Shown piece by piece: positions 44,759 through 52,314 of a stretch of 64,000 nt of DNA; position 1 is the stretch's first letter, and the number at the start of each line of letters is the position of its first letter. Where the stretch lies: the NCBI RefSeq assembly GCF_000235425.2, contig NZ_KI912266.1, positions 5,079,117 to 5,143,116 of the forward strand, given 5' to 3'. The notes beneath the pieces are model-generated. The model worked only from the letters and a program-made list of their open reading frames with translations, was not told the DNA's origin and did not search any database. This DNA is from Pseudofrankia saprophytica (lineage in GTDB: Bacteria; Actinomycetota; Actinomycetes; Frankiales; Frankiaceae). A program made the position numbers and the translations under genes.

Positions 44759-46171
44759 TCAGACGGTGGTGGGGGTGAAGGCCTGCGCCCAGGCGGTGTA
44801 TCCACCGAGCAGGTCGGACACGTCGCCCCGTCCGGCGGCACGCAGCACGCTCGCCGCGACGGAGGAGCGGTAGCCCCCGGCGCAGTGCACGACGACCGGC
44901 CGGTCGACGGGCACCTCGGCCAGGCGGCGGGCCAGTTCCGCGAGCGGGATGTGCAGCGATCCGTCGATCGCGCCCAGCGCGCGCTCGCCCGGGTTGCGCA
45001 CGTCGAGCACGACGGGTGCGCCGCCCTGCTCGGGCTTCCGACCGATCGCGTCCCGCAGCTCGTCGGCGGTCAGCCGGTTGGCCGGGACGATCTGGCCGGG
45101 CGCGGCCCCGTCGGCCATCTCACGGAAGGCGCGCTCGGGCTCGCGCAGGTAGCCCGTGGCCTGGTCGAAGCCGATCCGGGCGAGCCGCACGACGATCTCC
45201 TCCTCGCGGTCGGGTGGAGCGATGACCAGCACCGTGCGGCCCGGTTCGACGACCATGCCGGCCGTCTCGGCGAACCGACCGTCGGCTGGGACGTTGAGCG
45301 AGCCGCGCAGGTGTCCGTCGGCGAACTCCCGCGGGTCGCGGGTGTCGACGACCAGGGCGCCCTCGGCGCGGGCCGCGAGGAACTCGGTGGTGGTCATCGA
45401 CCGCGGCGGCGCCGTCGGGTCGAAGACGGCGTGGTCCTTGCGGTTGAGGACCGCGTCGAAGACGAAGTAGCCGGGCGCGGACGGCTGACCGCCGGTGACG
45501 AGGGTGAGGAACTGTTCGACGTCCATGGGCAGGCAGGCGTAGTTGGTGCGACGTTGACCGCCGATCGTGGAGGATCGTTCGGTGGACAGGTTCTTGCCGC
45601 AGGCCGAGCCGGCCCCGTGGGCGGGGAAGACGCGGACCTCGTCGGGGAGGCTCATCAGCTTGCGCTGCACGCTGTCGTAGAGCATCCGGCCCAGCTCGTC
45701 CGCGGTGACTCCGAGCGAGGCGAGCAGGTCGGGGCGGCCGACGTCGCCGATGAACAGCGCGTCCCCGGTGAGCACCCCGTAGGGGACGGCATCGGCGGCG
45801 TGCTCGTAGACGAGCACGCTGATCGACTCGGGCGTGTGGCCCGGGGTCTCCATGATCTGCAGGGTGACGTCGCCGAGGCTGATCCGGTCGCCGTCGGCGA
45901 GCTGGCGGATCGGGTATTCCGTGACGGCGCGGCGGCCGTAGCCGATCCAGGCACCGGTGGCGGCCGCGACCTCCAGGTGGCCGGCGGCGAAGTCCGCGTG
46001 GAAGTGCGTGTTGATCACGCCTTCGATGGTCAGCTCGAGCGTCTGGGCGTCGGCGAGGTACTCGGTGATGTCGCGGCGCGGGTCGACCAGCACGGCTCGG
46101 CGGCTGCTCTCGTCGGCGATCAGGTACGAGGCCTGGGACAGGCAGTCCAGGTAGTACTGGCTGAACAACAC
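44759..46171 (-). CDS. Persulfide dioxygenase-rhodanese fusion (MBL fold plus two rhodanese domains)
   Basis: GTG 46171 has GGGGGGAA upstream, and the product has 470 residues. The N-terminal metallo-beta-lactamase domain has the ETHE1-type ligands THFHADFAAGH near 55, ETPGHTPESI near 110 and GDALFIGDVGRPDL near 136. Two rhodanese domains follow; the first lacks its cysteine (VLVIAPPDR), while the second has VVHCAGGYRSS with the active Cys. Such fusions oxidise glutathione- or protein-bound persulfide to sulfite. A CsoR-type operator (46205-46220) lies 34 bases upstream. The divergent YgaP-TauE operon fits export of sulfite. Confidence 0.9.
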   Translation of the reverse strand: MLFSQYYLDCLSQASYLIADESSRRAVLVDPRRDITEYLADAQTLELTIEGVINTHFHADFAAGHLEVAAATGAWIGYGRRAVTEYPIRQLADGDRISLGDVTLQIMETPGHTPESISVLVYEHAADAVPYGVLTGDALFIGDVGRPDLLASLGVTADELGRMLYDSVQRKLMSLPDEVRVFPAHGAGSACGKNLSTERSSTIGGQRRTNYACLPMDVEQFLTLVTGGQPSAPGYFVFDAVLNRKDHAVFDPTAPPRSMTTTEFLAARAEGALVVDTRDPREFADGHLRGSLNVPADGRFAETAGMVVEPGRTVLVIAPPDREEEIVVRLARIGFDQATGYLREPERAFREMADGAAPGQIVPANRLTADELRDAIGRKPEQGGAPVVLDVRNPGERALGAIDGSLHIPLAELARRLAEVPVDRPVVVHCAGGYRSSVAASVLRAAGRGDVSDLLGGYTAWAQAFTPTTV

Positions 46172-46204
46172 GATGCGTTCCCCCCTTCACACTCGGTCAA
46201 CTTA

Positions 46205-46220
46205 ATACCCATGGGGGTAT
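46205..46220. promoter_or_regulatory. CsoR/CstR-type operator before the persulfide gene
   Basis: ATACCCATGGGGGTAT has arms ATACCC and GGGTAT separated by four bases. G-tracts inside AT-flanked palindromes are typical of CsoR-family sites. It lies 34 bases upstream of GTG 46171, in the position of a promoter. Confidence 0.65.
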
Positions 46221-46352
46221 CAATCGAAAATCGGCGACCTTCATTCCGGGCCGGCGCGGGTGGGCGGCGAGTTCGGACCTTGCGAGTGGTGCGGCCTCGG
46301 CGAGTCTTGCGCAATTTCGATCATGCGGACACGCGCCTCGACGAGGGTCCGC

Positions 46353-46378
46353 CCACTATACCCCCAGGGGTATAGTGG
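46353..46378. promoter_or_regulatory. CsoR/CstR-type operator before the YgaP-TauE operon
   Basis: Arms CCACTATACCCC and GGGGTATAGTGG are perfectly complementary around a CA spacer, a 26-base palindrome. The core TATACCCC-N2-GGGGTATA is the classic CsoR-family site. It is 147 bases upstream of ATG 46526. The rest of this 354-base spacer shows no gene. Confidence 0.75.
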
Positions 46379-46525
46379 CCTCATCGTCGGCCACGTTCGA
46401 GGGCGTCATGGGACTCGCGCCACGTCCCTGGCGTGAACACCCGGCCGGGTGCGCTTCCGGTGCCCGGACTGTTGGCGAGCCGCCCACTGCGCGACCGAAC
46501 CTCCGTCGCCGGGCTTGGAGGAGAT

Positions 46526-46816
46526 ATGAACAGTTCCGAACTCACCCGCCCGGCCGGCTGGGAACTGGAGCGTCAGGTCCGGTTCGCCGCTGGCCTGATC
46601 GTGCTCGTCGGCATCGTCCTCTCGGTCCTCGTGCCCCCGGTCCGCCACGTCGCTGGGGTCATGGGCGCCGGGCTCGCCCTGGCCGCGCTCGCCAACGCCT
46701 GCCTGCTGGGCAGGCTGCTCGCCAGGCTTCCCTACAACCCGGGTGCCGCCTGCGACCTGGCCACCATCGTCGGCCAGCCGCGGAACGCGCGGACCCCTGC
46801 GTCGAGCCGGCGGTGA
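46526..46816 (+). CDS. YgaP-like small membrane protein (DUF2892 type)
   Basis: ATG 46526 has GGAGGA three to eight bases upstream. The 96-residue protein begins with WELERQVRFAAGLIVLVGI and has two hydrophobic segments (AAGLIVLVGIVLSVLVPPVR, VMGAGLALAALANACLLGRL). This is the membrane module usually fused to or beside rhodaneses (YgaP). A Pro/Arg-rich tail follows. Its stop overlaps the GTG of the TauE gene. It belongs to the persulfide-stress regulon. Confidence 0.78.
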   Translation: MNSSELTRPAGWELERQVRFAAGLIVLVGIVLSVLVPPVRHVAGVMGAGLALAALANACLLGRLLARLPYNPGAACDLATIVGQPRNARTPASSRR

Positions 46817-48921
46817 GCATCGCCCTGACCATCGGGCTCGCCGTCGCCATCGGGGTGAGCCTGGGCCTGCTGGGCGGTGGCGGGTCGATTCTTGCTGTGC
46901 CGCTGCTGGTGTATGTCGCCGGCCTGCCGGTCAAGGAGGCGATCGCCACCTCGCTGTTCGCCGTCGGGGTCACCAGCGCGGTGGCGGTGCTGCCACATGC
47001 CCGCGCCGGACGGGTCCGCTGGCGCACGGGCCTGGTCTTCGGCCTCGGTGGAGTGACCGGCGCGTACGGCGGCGGCCTGCTCGCACAGTTCGTCCCCGCG
47101 GGGGTTCTGCTCACGGCGTTCGCGTTGATGATGCTCGTCACCGCCACCGCGATGATCCGAGGCCCCCGCACGGTCGAGAGCCGGCAGGCGTCGCACCCGC
47201 TGCCGGTGCCGCGGGTCATCGCACAAGGCGTCGCCGTTGGCCTTGTCACCGGCCTGGTCGGCGCGGGAGGCGGCTTTCTCGTCGTGCCCGCCCTCGCTCT
47301 GCTCGGCGGTCTGCCGATGTCGGCCGCCATCGGGACCTCGCTGGTCGTCATCGCGATGAACGCCGTCGCCGGCCTGGCGGGCGCCCTGTCCCACGTGGGC
47401 ATCGACTGGAGACTGGCTGGCGCGGTGACGGCGGCCGCGCTGCTCGGCAGCATCCTCGGCAGCCGGCTCGCGGGCCGGATCCGCGAGAACCTGCTTCGCC
47501 GGGCCTTCGGCTGGTTCGTCGTCGTGATGGGCGGCTTTGTCCTCGCCCAGCAGCTTCCCACCGGCGTCTGGACCGAGCAGCGGTTCTGGGCCGCGACCAT
47601 GGGCACAATCGTGATCGGCGTCGTCGTGGCACGTGCCTGGAGTTCGCGACGGCGCCGGGCCCGGGGCGCCGGCAGTCGTCACCGTCGCGGTGTTCGTCGC
47701 CGTCCGATCCGCGGTCGATCCACCTGCCAGTTGACAGCGGCGGACGGGCCGCTCGGGTCGGTGTTACCGGTGAGGCGGTGTGGCAGCCTCGTGGACATGA
47801 CGACGACTTCCGGGGCGTTTCCGGTACCACGGCTGGGTGGACGCGGTGTGCCTCTGGTGGGCACGTGTCGCATGTACGTGTGCGGGGTGACGCCCTACGA
47901 CGTCACGCATCTCGGGCATGCCTTCACGTTCGTGTGGGCGGACGCCGCCGCGCGAGTCCTGCGGCTGACCGGGGTGGACGTAGAGGTGTGCCGGAACGTG
48001 ACCGACGTCGACGACGTGCTCACCGCGGCGGCGGCCCGTCGCGGTGAGCCCTACGACCGGTTCGCCGCCGTCACGCAGTTCCGCTTCGAGCAGGACATGA
48101 CGGCGCTGGCGGTGCAGCCTCCGCGCAGTGAGCCCCGCGCGCACCAGTTCGTCACACAGGTCCAACGCCTGGCCAGCGCGCTCGTCGACATCGACGCGGG
48201 ATACGTCCGGGACGGCGCGGTCTACTTCCGCGGCGCGGACGCCGCGCGGCGGGCGGGCCTGTCGCAGGCGGAGGCGATCGAGCTGGCCGCCGAGTACGGC
48301 GACAACCCCGACGACCCCGGCAAGCTCGATCCGCTCGACGTCGCGGTCTGGCAGCCCTCGGGTCCCGGCGACCCCGCCTGGGACAGTCCCTGGGGTACCG
48401 GCCGGCCGGGATGGCACGCCGAATGCGCGGCCATGGCCCTGAGCACCTTCGGACCGGCGCTCGACCTGCATGCCGGCGGAGCCGACCTGCGGTTCCCCCA
48501 CCACGCCTACGAGGCCGCCATGGCCGAGGCGGTGACCGGTGTCCGGCCGTTCGCGCGAGCGTGGCTGCACGTCGGCCTCGTCTCCTATGAGGGCCACAAG
48601 ATGGCCAAGTCGACCGGCAACCTGGTGCTCGTCCGGGACCTGCTGGGACACACGCCCCCCGCCCACATCAGGACGATGCTGCTCGACCGCCCCTACGACA
48701 CCGCCTGGGAGTACACCCCCGCGGCCCTCGACGAGGCGGCGGACAGACTCGACGCGCTGCGCGTCGCCGGCGGCCGTACCGGACGCGCCGCCGCGAGGGC
48801 CGCCGCGCTCGCCGCGCTGCTCGACGACCTGAACATCTCCCGAGCCGTCGATATCGCGATCGAGGACGGCGGGGAAGCCGCCCATCTCGTAGCCTCCGTC
48901 CTCGCCCCCGCCCTCGGCTGA
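46813..48921 (+). CDS. TauE/SafE sulfite permease reading in frame into a cysteinyl-tRNA synthetase/MshC-like ligase
   Basis: GTG 46813 overlaps the YgaP-like stop, and no stop occurs for 702 codons. Residues about 1-280 are a TauE/SafE permease (LGLLGGGGSILAVPLLVYVA, GLVTGLVGAGGGFLVVPALA). An Arg-rich linker follows. From about 345 the sequence is a class I ligase: CRMYVCGVTPYDVTHLGHA (HIGH-like), CRNVTDVDD, GWHAECAAMAL (zinc site), LDLHAGGADLRFPHHAYEAA and KMAKSTGN (KMSKS-like). ATG 47797, without a good ribosome-binding site, could start the ligase separately (374 residues). The second part is shorter than a normal CysRS; MshC, the mycothiol ligase, or a paralogue are the alternatives. Confidence 0.75.
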   Translation: MSIALTIGLAVAIGVSLGLLGGGGSILAVPLLVYVAGLPVKEAIATSLFAVGVTSAVAVLPHARAGRVRWRTGLVFGLGGVTGAYGGGLLAQFVPAGVLLTAFALMMLVTATAMIRGPRTVESRQASHPLPVPRVIAQGVAVGLVTGLVGAGGGFLVVPALALLGGLPMSAAIGTSLVVIAMNAVAGLAGALSHVGIDWRLAGAVTAAALLGSILGSRLAGRIRENLLRRAFGWFVVVMGGFVLAQQLPTGVWTEQRFWAATMGTIVIGVVVARAWSSRRRRARGAGSRHRRGVRRRPIRGRSTCQLTAADGPLGSVLPVRRCGSLVDMTTTSGAFPVPRLGGRGVPLVGTCRMYVCGVTPYDVTHLGHAFTFVWADAAARVLRLTGVDVEVCRNVTDVDDVLTAAAARRGEPYDRFAAVTQFRFEQDMTALAVQPPRSEPRAHQFVTQVQRLASALVDIDAGYVRDGAVYFRGADAARRAGLSQAEAIELAAEYGDNPDDPGKLDPLDVAVWQPSGPGDPAWDSPWGTGRPGWHAECAAMALSTFGPALDLHAGGADLRFPHHAYEAAMAEAVTGVRPFARAWLHVGLVSYEGHKMAKSTGNLVLVRDLLGHTPPAHIRTMLLDRPYDTAWEYTPAALDEAADRLDALRVAGGRTGRAAARAAALAALLDDLNISRAVDIAIEDGGEAAHLVASVLAPALG

Positions 48922-49164
48922 CGTTTCGCGGCGTCCGAGAGCGGGCTCGAGGATGTCCCAGGCGAAGCCGCCGTCGGCGAACAAGTGGTGGTACTTCGGC
49001 CCATGTTCCGACCGTGGCCGCCCTGTCCCTGTCGATCACATCGCCACGCCGCCATGCTGCCGGGCCAGCCCGGGGCCACGGCCCGGCAGCCGGGAGGGTT
49101 GCGGTGTCGCCACCGGCCCGAGGGGGGAGGCCTAGGTCATGGCAGGAGGCAACAAGGGGCTAAG

Positions 49165-50532
49165 ATGATCTTTCGACATCGCGCGGACGCGGGCCGGCAG
49201 CTGAGCCGGCGGCTGGCACATCTTCGCGGGCACGACGTGGTGGTGGTCGGGCTGCCCCGCGGCGGTGTCCCGGTCGCCTACGAGGTAGCGAAGGCGCTGG
49301 GCGCCCCGCTGGACGTCATCCTGGTTCGCAAGCTCGGCGTCCCGTTCCAGCCCGAGCTGGCGATGGGTGCCATTGCCGAGGGCGACATACTGGTCATCAA
49401 CGAGCAGGCCCGGCGGCTGGCCGACATCACCCCGGAGGAGCTCGCCGCGGTCGAGGCCCGGAAGCGAGCCGAGCTCGACCGGCGGGCACGCCTGTTCCGG
49501 GGCACCCGGCCTCGCGAGCCGCTGGCCGGGCGTGTGGTCGTCGTCGTCGACGACGGAATCGCGACCGGGTCGACCGCCTCGGCCGCCTGCCAGGCCGTCC
49601 GCGCCGCCGGTGCTGCCCGGGTTGTCCTGGCCGCGCCGGTCGCGCCGCCGCCGGTGGTCGACCTGCTGCGCCGCGACGCCGACGAGGTGGTCTGCGTCGA
49701 CACCCCCGAGGCCTTCTTCGCCATCGGCCAGTTCTACCTGGACTTCTCCCAGACGCCGGATGCCGAGGTCGTCGACCTGCTGCTGCGAGCCGCGGCGACA
49801 GCCCAGCCGGCGGCGCCCAGGGCCGCCACCACGGGAACGCACCCTGACCCTCCGGCCAGCGTGGTCGGTTCGCCCGCCCGGGAGATCGAGGTGGACATCC
49901 CCGCCGTCCCGGTACGCCTGGCCGGCCGACTCACCATCCCCAGCGCGGCCCGCGGCATCGTCGTGTTCGCGCACGGCAGTGGCAGCAGCCGGCACAGCCC
50001 CCGCAACCGCTACGTCGCCGACGTGCTCACCGCCGCCGGGTTCGCGACCCTGTTGTTCGACCTGCTTACCCCGGCCGAGGAGGTCGACCGGGCCGCGGTG
50101 TTCGACATCGCCCTGCTCGCCCATCGGCTCGTGGACGTCACCAGCTGGCTGCGCGGCGAACCGCAGGTGGCCGGCCTTCCCGTCGGCTACTTCGGGGCCA
50201 GCACCGGCGCCGCCGCCGCCCTGTGGGCCGCCGCCGAACCCGACTCCCACATCGCCGCCGTCGTCTCCCGCGGCGGCCGTCCCGACCTCGCCGCCTCGAG
50301 ACTGGCCGCCGTGCGCGCCCCGACCCTGCTCATCGTCGGCGGAGACGACGACCTCGTCCTCGAGCTCAACAACCAGGCCCAGGCGCAGATGCAATGCGAA
50401 AGCCGCGTCATGGTCGTCCCCGAAGCCACCCATCTGTTCTCCGAGCCGGGCGCTCTGGAGACCGTCGCCGCGCTCGCGCGCGACTGGTTCGTCCGCCACC
50501 TCGACCTGGTCGCGTCACACCGTGGCGGCTGA
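49165..50532 (+). CDS. Phosphoribosyltransferase-alpha/beta hydrolase fusion
   Basis: ATG 49165 has AAGGGG five bases upstream, and the product has 455 residues. The N-terminal half is a type I phosphoribosyltransferase (VVVGLPRGGVPVAYEVAKAL, and the PRPP loop VVVVDDGIATGSTASAACQA near 130). The C-terminal half is a dienelactone hydrolase-like fold (GIVVFAHGSGSSRHSPRNRY, nucleophile GYFGASTGAAAAL near 355, LLIVGGDDDLVLE and the His in VPEATHLF). The fusion is known in actinobacteria and often sits with stress genes. Its reaction is not established. Confidence 0.9.
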   Translation: MIFRHRADAGRQLSRRLAHLRGHDVVVVGLPRGGVPVAYEVAKALGAPLDVILVRKLGVPFQPELAMGAIAEGDILVINEQARRLADITPEELAAVEARKRAELDRRARLFRGTRPREPLAGRVVVVVDDGIATGSTASAACQAVRAAGAARVVLAAPVAPPPVVDLLRRDADEVVCVDTPEAFFAIGQFYLDFSQTPDAEVVDLLLRAAATAQPAAPRAATTGTHPDPPASVVGSPAREIEVDIPAVPVRLAGRLTIPSAARGIVVFAHGSGSSRHSPRNRYVADVLTAAGFATLLFDLLTPAEEVDRAAVFDIALLAHRLVDVTSWLRGEPQVAGLPVGYFGASTGAAAALWAAAEPDSHIAAVVSRGGRPDLAASRLAAVRAPTLLIVGGDDDLVLELNNQAQAQMQCESRVMVVPEATHLFSEPGALETVAALARDWFVRHLDLVASHRGG

Positions 50533-50619
50533 CGAACCGCGGATACTCACCAGCACCAGCCACCCCCACCTCGGCCAGGCGGCGGCGGGCGCGAACCGGG
50601 TGAAGACCCGGTCAGGCGG

Positions 50620-50871
50620 CTACTGACCCGCGGCGCGCTCGTGCAGGTAGGCGACGAACGATTCCACTGTGGACAGGCGTCCGATGTCGTCTTCTGGGAT
50701 GTCGATGCGGGCGCTGCGCGCGACGGTCTCGATCAGCGACAGCATGTCCATCGAGTCCAGGTCCGCGGCCCGCTGGAGGTTCGCGTCCTGGTCGATCCCG
50801 TCAAGGTCGACCTCCGGGGCGATCTCGGCCAGCGCCTCGGTCAGGAGCTGGCGGGCTTCCTGGTCGGTCAT
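50620..50871 (-). CDS. Acyl carrier protein
   Basis: ATG 50871 gives 83 residues; the longer frame upstream is not protein-like. It is a helical acidic protein with the phosphopantetheine site in [12 protein letters not shown] (Ser about 43), and helix [20 protein letters not shown]. It lies directly downstream of an E2 acyltransferase remnant on the same strand. E2 plus ACP pairs occur in actinobacterial clusters of pyruvate dehydrogenase-like enzymes, of which only pieces remain here. It may be non-functional without partners. Confidence 0.82.
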   Translation of the reverse strand: MTDQEARQLLTEALAEIAPEVDLDGIDQDANLQRAADLDSMDMLSLIETVARSARIDIPEDDIGRLSTVESFVAYLHERAAGQ

Positions 50872-50874
50872 GCG

Positions 50875-51178
50875 GCCGCCCCTGTCGACGGTTTTCCGGT
50901 CTGCCGAGCCAGTCGGCGAGACTGGACAGGAACGCTCCGCCGCGGTGGCCGTCGCTGGCCCGGTGGTCGGCGGCCAGGGTGACGGTGACGGCCGGACGGA
51001 CGCCGAGGCATCCGTCGACAGCCCAGGGCGGTTCACTGATCCGGCCGAGGCCGACCATGGCGACCTGAGGCGGGTAGATCACCGGCAGGACGCTGTCGAC
51101 GCCCAGTTCACCGAGGTTGGTGACGGTGATCGCCGGGTCGGTGAGCTCGTCCCGGGCAAGCCGGCCGTGGATGCCGTT
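50875..51178 (-). pseudogene. C-terminal fragment of a 2-oxoacid dehydrogenase E2 acyltransferase
   Basis: The minus strand encodes [39 protein letters not shown] and [20 protein letters not shown], the last carrying the DHRxxDG catalytic motif of E2 acyltransferases. The lipoyl, binding and first catalytic parts are absent; upstream the frame becomes a different protein fragment. It directly precedes the acyl carrier protein gene. Confidence 0.7.
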
Positions 51179-51179
51179 C

Positions 51180-51345
51180 CCCCGCCCGCGTACCGCTCGA
51201 TCGGGTCGTCGAACCTGTCGGCGATGGCGGCCGCCTCCCGGATCTGGTCGAGCTGCTGCGGAGTGCGCCGCTCGGCGGCGAGCCGGGCCGCGGGCACCTC
51301 CAGCAGGTCACAGACCTCGATCATCTGGTCGACGGTCACGAGATC
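51180..51345 (-). pseudogene. Fragment of a GntR-type regulator (FCD domain)
   Basis: The minus strand reads [40 protein letters not shown] and FDDPIERYA. This resembles the first helices of the FCD ligand domain in FadR/GntR regulators. The DNA-binding half is missing, and the frame ends where the E2 fragment begins. It is a decayed junction of two genes. Confidence 0.5.
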
Positions 51346-51845
51346 GACGCCCGAAAGCGGGCCGAGGCCGCCCAGGCTGGCTCGACGGTGACACCGTCGC
51401 GTTCGTCGTCCCAGGCCACGGCGCTGATCCGCCACCCGCCGGTTGTCCGGACGAGCTGCAACGTCTTCATTCCGCGGGCAGTGAAGGGGGTCCCGTCCTG
51501 CACACCGGCCTTGGCGTAGCTCCCGAGGTGCTGGGCGATGTCGCCGAAGACAAAGGTCTGCCCACGCAGCTCCCACTCGGTGAAGTCGATCAGGGTACCG
51601 CCGGTGAGCAGTTCCCGTCGGGGAGCGATGAAGCTTTCCACGTCATAGACGGCAGGCTCGCGACCACAGGTCCGCACGATCACCGCATCGGGAAGGAACA
51701 ACATGCGCAGCTCGTCGAGGCGGCCGGCGCAGCCGGGACCAGAGGTGAATGCACCGAAGAAGGTCCGCACTATGCCGGCGATCGCCTCGTGGTCAGCCGT
51801 CGTGCCCGTGCCCGGCAGGTCGTCAGACAGACCATGTGCGATCAC
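51336..51845 (-). CDS. SnoaL-like/NTF2-fold protein
   Basis: GTG 51845 gives 169 residues, and the ribosome-binding site is weak. ADHEAIAGIVRTFFGAFTSG, ELRMLFLPDAVIVRTCGREP, TDFTEWELRGQTFVFGDIA-like sequence (here LIDFTEWELRGQTFVFGDIA) and MKTLQLVRTTGGWRISAVAW fit a SnoaL-like fold of the DUF4440 kind. Its last 10-15 residues run into the GntR remnant, so the C-terminus may be altered. Function unknown. Confidence 0.75.
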   Translation of the reverse strand: MIAHGLSDDLPGTGTTADHEAIAGIVRTFFGAFTSGPGCAGRLDELRMLFLPDAVIVRTCGREPAVYDVESFIAPRRELLTGGTLIDFTEWELRGQTFVFGDIAQHLGSYAKAGVQDGTPFTARGMKTLQLVRTTGGWRISAVAWDDERDGVTVEPAWAASARFRASIS

Positions 51846-51941
51846 GCGGTGAGCTTACGGCGGGCGACGCTGCCAGCAGAAGACTCGTCGGATCGTCGGA
51901 TCGTCGGGCGAGGTTCCGGCGCACGGCCCGCCCCAGCCGGC

Positions 51942-52005
51942 CCGTTCATGATCTGGTGGGATCGTCGGAGCTGGAGCTCCCAAAAGTCCACCAGATCATG
52001 AACGG
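51942..52005. repeat. Hairpin with 18-base perfect arms, including module A
   Basis: CCGTTCATGATCTGGTGG at 51942-51959 pairs exactly with CCACCAGATCATGAACGG at 51988-52005. The 28-base loop contains a smaller palindrome, GGAGCT-GG-AGCTCC. The left arm is the third copy of module A (51945-51970). This is the only copy found with a full inverted partner. Confidence 0.8.
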
Positions 52006-52062
52006 CGCGGCGCCGAGGTTCGCACGCGGCAGCCGATGAGCCACGGGCGGCCGGCATCCGCG

Positions 52063-52188
52063 ATAGGTCGGCCGCCGGCCTGGACAAGTGGATGTTCTAC
52101 ATCGGCCACGAGGAGTCCACCCGCGACGAGGAGCTCCGGCTGTTCTGCGAGGTGGTCATGCCGCTGGTCCGGGCCGGCTGCGGCTGAC
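52063..52188 (+). pseudogene. C-terminal gene fragment
   Basis: The frame LDKWMFYIGHEESTRDEEL then RLFCEVVMPLVRAGCG ends at TGA 52186-52188. It has no start and upstream coding sequence is missing. Forty bases are nearly identical to 44211-44251. It may be the end of an LLM-type monooxygenase gene; the assignment is weak. Confidence 0.4.
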
Positions 52189-52314
52189 AGCCGCGCCCGC
52201 CGCGACCGGCATCTCCACGCGGCCGGCCACGGGCACGGGCACAGGCACGGTCGAGGGTGGGCGAACGGTGCCCTGGTGGAACAAACCGCCCGCCCGGCAC
52301 CTACGGTGTGGCTC

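Larger units (their letters stand above)
51846..52314. other. Intergenic stretch with a large hairpin and a gene tail
   Basis: No intact gene is supported. It holds repeat module A within a hairpin with 18-base arms (51942-52005), and a short coding tail (52063-52188) similar to 44211-44260. The part from 52190 to 52314 is the upstream region of the MmpL-type gene. Confidence 0.6.

Noticed and set aside
48922..49164. Minus-strand frame reading FADGGFAWDILEPALG
   Set aside because: It looks slightly protein-like but has no start, no family and extends antisense into the ligase gene.
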